From: Gammaproteobacteria bacterium
GTDB lineage: Bacteria > Pseudomonadota > Gammaproteobacteria > Steroidobacterales > Steroidobacteraceae
Direction of reading: 5' to 3'
DNA: 9,809 bases
NCBI GenBank assembly: GCA_003156695.1
Contig: PMHN01000378.1
Location: 1,920 to 11,728 of the forward strand
A program made the translations under genes and the position numbers. The notes beneath the pieces are model-generated. The model was given only the letters and a program-made list of their open reading frames with translations, was not told the origin of the DNA and did not search any database. Positions 7,132 through 9,809 of the stretch are shown here, piece by piece. Every line of letters starts with the position of its first letter. Position 1 is the first letter of the stretch.

Positions 7132-7751
7132 AACTGGCGCCGGATCTTAGCCGCGTGGCGGGCGTTGATGAGGCGGGCCGCGGACCGCTCGCAGGTCCGG
7201 TAGTCGCCGCGGCCGTGATTCTGCATCCAGGGCGGCGCATCCGCGGGCTGCGCGACTCGAAGGTGCTTACCCCCGCCGAGCGGGAGCGCCTGGCGGGGCT
7301 CATCCGCGAGCGCGCGCTTGCGTTCGGCATCGCCTGGGCCGATCGCGAGGAGATCGACGCGCTCAATATTCTGCAGGCGACGCTGCTGGCGATGCGCCGG
7401 GCGCTGCTGGCGCTGCCGGTGTGGCCGACGCACGTCCAGGTCGATGGCGATCGCTGTCCGTGCATTGCGGACCTCGGGGGCGGATGTACGCTGGAGGCGA
7501 TCGTTGCCGGCGATGCCCGCATTGCGGCAATCAGCGCCGCATCCATTCTCGCCAAGACCTGTCGCGACGCCATGATGCGATCGCTCGACGGCTGCTACCC
7601 CGGGTTCGCGCTCGCCGTGCACAAAGGCTACGGCACACCGCAGCATCTGGACGCGCTGCGCGCGCAGGCACCCTCGCCGTTGCACCGCCGGTCTTTCAGC
7701 CCGGTGCGACAGGAACTGCAACCCTTGACAGGCTCAAGGCTAAAGCCTTAA
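7128..7751 (+). CDS. rnhB: Ribonuclease HII
   Basis: RNase HII cuts RNA in RNA-DNA hybrids and starts removal of single ribonucleotides misincorporated in DNA. The product is 207 residues, typical for the family. It shows [20 protein letters not shown] (11-30) with metal ligands D14 and E15, [10 protein letters not shown] (43-52), VDGDRCP (105-111) with catalytic D106, and [21 protein letters not shown] (127-147) holding the remaining acidic residues D129 and D147. HKGYGTPQH (165-173) and the C-terminal RRSFSPV (187-193) are also conserved. The DGN usually found in the third motif is DGD here. The ATG forms an ATGA overlap with the lpxB stop. The last codons are less GC-rich than the rest and contain a TTGACA box and an inverted repeat, listed separately. 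Confidence 0.96.
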   Translation: MKLAPDLSRVAGVDEAGRGPLAGPVVAAAVILHPGRRIRGLRDSKVLTPAERERLAGLIRERALAFGIAWADREEIDALNILQATLLAMRRALLALPVWPTHVQVDGDRCPCIADLGGGCTLEAIVAGDARIAAISAASILAKTCRDAMMRSLDGCYPGFALAVHKGYGTPQHLDALRAQAPSPLHRRSFSPVRQELQPLTGSRLKP

Positions 7752-7752
7752 T
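7725..7752 (+). promoter_or_regulatory. Candidate sigma-70 promoter for dnaE inside the end of rnhB
   Basis: TTGACA at 7725-7730 is an exact -35 consensus. Sixteen bases on, CTTAAT at 7747-7752 matches TATAAT at 4 of 6 positions but lacks the important A at -11; a 17-base spacing gives TTAATT (3 of 6). The surroundings are about half A/T, unlike the GC-rich coding sequence around them. Transcription would begin near 7759-7760, only 2-3 bases before the dnaE ATG. dnaE promoters inside upstream genes of this cluster are known in E. coli. The call rests mainly on the -35 box. Confidence 0.35.
7736..7749 (+). repeat. Perfect short inverted repeat at the rnhB stop
   Basis: AAGGCT at 7736-7741 is the exact reverse complement of AGCCTT at 7744-7749, separated by AA. 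As RNA it would fold as a 5-pair stem with a TAAA loop. It covers the last rnhB codons, and its final T is the first base of the rnhB stop (TAA 7749-7751), 12 bases before dnaE. It also fills the spacer of the candidate promoter, so it might be an operator-like site. No T-run follows, which argues against a terminator. Confidence 0.35.
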
Positions 7753-7761
7753 TCGGCGCCG

Positions 7762-9809
7762 ATGTCACCGGCCTTCGTCCATCTGCGCCTGCACACCGAG
7801 TACTCCCTCACGGACAGTGTCGTGCGGGTGCCCGAGCTCATCACGGCGGTCGTCGCGGGGGGCATGCCGGCGGTCGCCGTGACCGATGACGGCAATCTCT
7901 TCGCGATGGTGAAGTTCTATCGCGAGGCGCTCAAGGCGGGAGTCAAGCCGCTCATTGGGGTGGATCTGCTGGTGGGTGAACAGGGCGAGCGGCAGGCGCC
8001 GACGCGCCTCACACTCCTGTGCCAGTCGCAGGACGGCTACCGTAATCTCGCGCGCCTCGTGAGCCGCGCATACCTCGAGGGGCAGGAGCGGGGCACGCCG
8101 CGCATCGAGCGCGGCTGGTTGACGCGCGCCGTCCTCGGCGGGCTGATCGCGCTCTCCGGTGGCACGGAGGGCGACGTCGGCCGCGCGCTGATCAACGCCC
8201 GTGAGCAGGATGCGGAGCAACTGCTGGATGCGTGGCTCGAGCTGTTTCCCCGGCGCTTCTACCTGGAGGTGCAGCGCCTCGGCCGCCCGTTCGAGGAGTC
8301 CTACATCGGTGCCGCCGTGGCGCTCGGCGCCCGTCGCGCCGTGCCGCTTGCTGCCACCAACGACGTGCGCTTCCTCAAGCCCGGGGAGTTCGATGCGCAC
8401 GAAGCGCGGGTATGCATCCACGACGGCACGCTGCTGGCGGACGCGACCCGCGTGCGCCGTTACTCGCGACAGCAGTACCTGCGCAGCCCGCAGGAGATGG
8501 CGGCGCTGTTTGCCGACCTGCCCGAAGCGCTCGCCAACACGGTGGAGATCGCGCGCCGCTGCAGCCTGACATTGAATTTAGGGGAAGCGCGCCTGCCGCA
8601 ATACCCGCTGCCGGCGGGCGTAAGCACCGAGCAGTATCTGCGCGATGAAGCCGCGCGCGGCCTCGAGGCGCGCCTCGCCGCGGGCACGCGCGCGCGCGCA
8701 GGCTACCAGGAGCGTCTCGGCACCGAGCTCGACGTCATCTGCCAGATGGGCTTTGCCGGGTACTTCCTGATCGTCGCCGATTTCATCCGCTGGGCGCGCG
8801 CCAACGGCGTGCCGGTGGGGCCCGGTCGTGGCTCGGGCGCCGGCTCCCTGGTTGCCTACAGCCTCAATATCACCGATCTCGACCCGCTCGAGCATGAGCT
8901 GCTGTTCGAGCGCTTCCTGAATCCGGAACGTGTCTCGATGCCCGATTTCGACATCGATTTCTGCATGGAGGGACGTGACCGCGTGATCGGCTACGTGGCG
9001 CAGAAATACGGACCCGAGCGCGTCTCGCAGATCATCACCTACGGGACCATGGCCGCCAAGGCAGTGGTGCGTGACGTGGGCCGCGTGCTCGGCATGAGCT
9101 ACGGCTACGTGGACCGCATCGCCAAGCTCGTGCCCTTCGAACTCGGCATCACGCTCGAGGCGGCGCTGGAGAAGGAGCCGGAGCTGCAGCGGCTCTACCA
9201 GGCCGAGGAGGAGGTCAGAAACCTCATCGATCTCGCGCGCGCGCTCGAGGGCCTGACGCGCAACGCCGGCATGCATGCCGGGGGTGTGGTGATCGCGCCC
9301 TCGGTGCTCACCGACTTCACCCCGCTGTACCGCGATGCCTCCGGAGGCAATGTCGTCACGCAGTTCGACAAGGACGACGTCGAGGCGGCGGGGCTGGTGA
9401 AGTTCGACTTCCTCGGCCTGCGCACGCTGACGATCATCGAGCGCGCGGTCGCGTTCATCAACCGCGAGCGCGCGTCCGGGACGGCGCCGCTCAGCGTCAG
9501 CGCGCTGCCGATGGACGATGCGCCCACCTATGCGCTCCTGAAGTCCTGCCGCACCACCGCAGTGTTTCAACTCGAGTCACGCGGCATGAAGGACCTCATC
9601 CGCCGGCTGCAGCCGGACCGCTTCGAGGAAATCGTGGCGCTGGTGGCGCTGTTTCGTCCCGGCCCGCTGCAGTCGGGCATGGTGGATGACTTCATCAACC
9701 GCAAGCACGGCAGAAGCGACGGCCCGATCGATTACCTGCACCCGCGGCTGGAGCCGATCCTCAAGCCCACGTACGGGGTGATCCTCTACCAGGAGCAGGT
9801 GATGCAGAT
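7762..9809 (+). CDS. dnaE: DNA polymerase III alpha subunit DnaE (3' truncated by window)
   Basis: DnaE is the replicative polymerase subunit of the PolIII holoenzyme. The window contains 682 codons, open to the edge; the full family length is about 1,150-1,180. The PHP domain is residues about 5-270, opening with [12 protein letters not shown] (7-18). PHP metal-site residues are degenerate as in E. coli: Arg9 replaces His in the first motif, and TDDGN (41-45) has Asp43 where active members read TDHGN. The palm follows with [11 protein letters not shown] (352-362) and PDFDIDFC (394-401), giving catalytic D397 and D399 (E. coli D401 and D403). The third catalytic residue is D549 in KFDFLGLRT. 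The fragment ends in the fingers at [12 protein letters not shown] 7762 is chosen because the conserved motif begins at residue 5; no Shine-Dalgarno box precedes it. Missing parts are the rest of the fingers, the beta-clamp-binding region and the C-terminal domains. Confidence 0.97.
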   Translation, partial: MSPAFVHLRLHTEYSLTDSVVRVPELITAVVAGGMPAVAVTDDGNLFAMVKFYREALKAGVKPLIGVDLLVGEQGERQAPTRLTLLCQSQDGYRNLARLVSRAYLEGQERGTPRIERGWLTRAVLGGLIALSGGTEGDVGRALINAREQDAEQLLDAWLELFPRRFYLEVQRLGRPFEESYIGAAVALGARRAVPLAATNDVRFLKPGEFDAHEARVCIHDGTLLADATRVRRYSRQQYLRSPQEMAALFADLPEALANTVEIARRCSLTLNLGEARLPQYPLPAGVSTEQYLRDEAARGLEARLAAGTRARAGYQERLGTELDVICQMGFAGYFLIVADFIRWARANGVPVGPGRGSGAGSLVAYSLNITDLDPLEHELLFERFLNPERVSMPDFDIDFCMEGRDRVIGYVAQKYGPERVSQIITYGTMAAKAVVRDVGRVLGMSYGYVDRIAKLVPFELGITLEAALEKEPELQRLYQAEEEVRNLIDLARALEGLTRNAGMHAGGVVIAPSVLTDFTPLYRDASGGNVVTQFDKDDVEAAGLVKFDFLGLRTLTIIERAVAFINRERASGTAPLSVSALPMDDAPTYALLKSCRTTAVFQLESRGMKDLIRRLQPDRFEEIVALVALFRPGPLQSGMVDDFINRKHGRSDGPIDYLHPRLEPILKPTYGVILYQEQVMQ

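Noticed and set aside
8578..9570. A 330-codon minus-strand open frame inside dnaE
   Set aside because: The plus strand carries the polymerase catalytic motifs across the same bases; the antisense frame is a GC-codon artefact rich in Arg, Ala and His.
1..9809. Mobile elements, CRISPR arrays, tRNA or rRNA genes, or an undescribed defence or biosynthetic system
   Set aside because: Nearly every base is accounted for by nine conserved housekeeping genes in their usual order, and I saw no direct-repeat arrays, transposase motifs or foreign base composition.

Overview
The window is a contiguous, all-plus-strand stretch of the conserved gammaproteobacterial envelope-biogenesis and replication cluster: (rseP)-bamA-skp-lpxD-fabZ-lpxA-lpxB-rnhB-(dnaE). 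The first and last genes are cut by the window edges. Gene order matches the arrangement known in Escherichia coli and other Gammaproteobacteria. The DNA is strongly GC-rich by eye, with G/C-ending codons dominating, and three genes start with GTG (bamA, skp, lpxA). I infer a high-GC gammaproteobacterium outside the Enterobacteriaceae, but I cannot name the family or genus from the sequence alone.

Layout: 1-300 is the C-terminal end of the site-2 protease RseP. 301-422 is a 122-base gap with a GNRA-capped hairpin and a 9-codon mini-ORF whose stop overlaps the preferred bamA start. 423-2906 is BamA, with a signal peptide, a Pro/Gln linker, five POTRA domains and a 16-strand-type barrel. 2907-3031 is a gap with a GC-rich hairpin. 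3032-3616 is the periplasmic chaperone Skp/OmpH with a Pro/Ala tail. 3668-7751 is a tightly packed block, lpxD-fabZ-lpxA-lpxB-rnhB, in which each gene overlaps the next by 4 to 8 bases. 7762-9809 is the first 682 codons of dnaE (DNA polymerase III alpha), ten bases after rnhB.

How the genes work together: RseP belongs to the sigma-E envelope-stress pathway. BamA inserts outer-membrane proteins delivered by chaperones such as Skp. LpxA, LpxD and LpxB carry out three of the early steps of lipid A synthesis (first acylation, second acylation, disaccharide formation). FabZ draws on the same (R)-3-hydroxyacyl-ACP pool used by LpxA and LpxD. RnhB and DnaE are the replication and genome-maintenance part of the cluster.

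I found no mobile element, CRISPR array, tRNA, rRNA, phage gene or foreign-looking island, and nothing that looks like an undescribed system. The observations most worth a second look are small: an exact TTGACA box near the end of rnhB placed so that a transcript would begin almost at the dnaE start codon, the hairpin and mini-ORF in front of bamA, and a few residue substitutions in otherwise standard enzymes.
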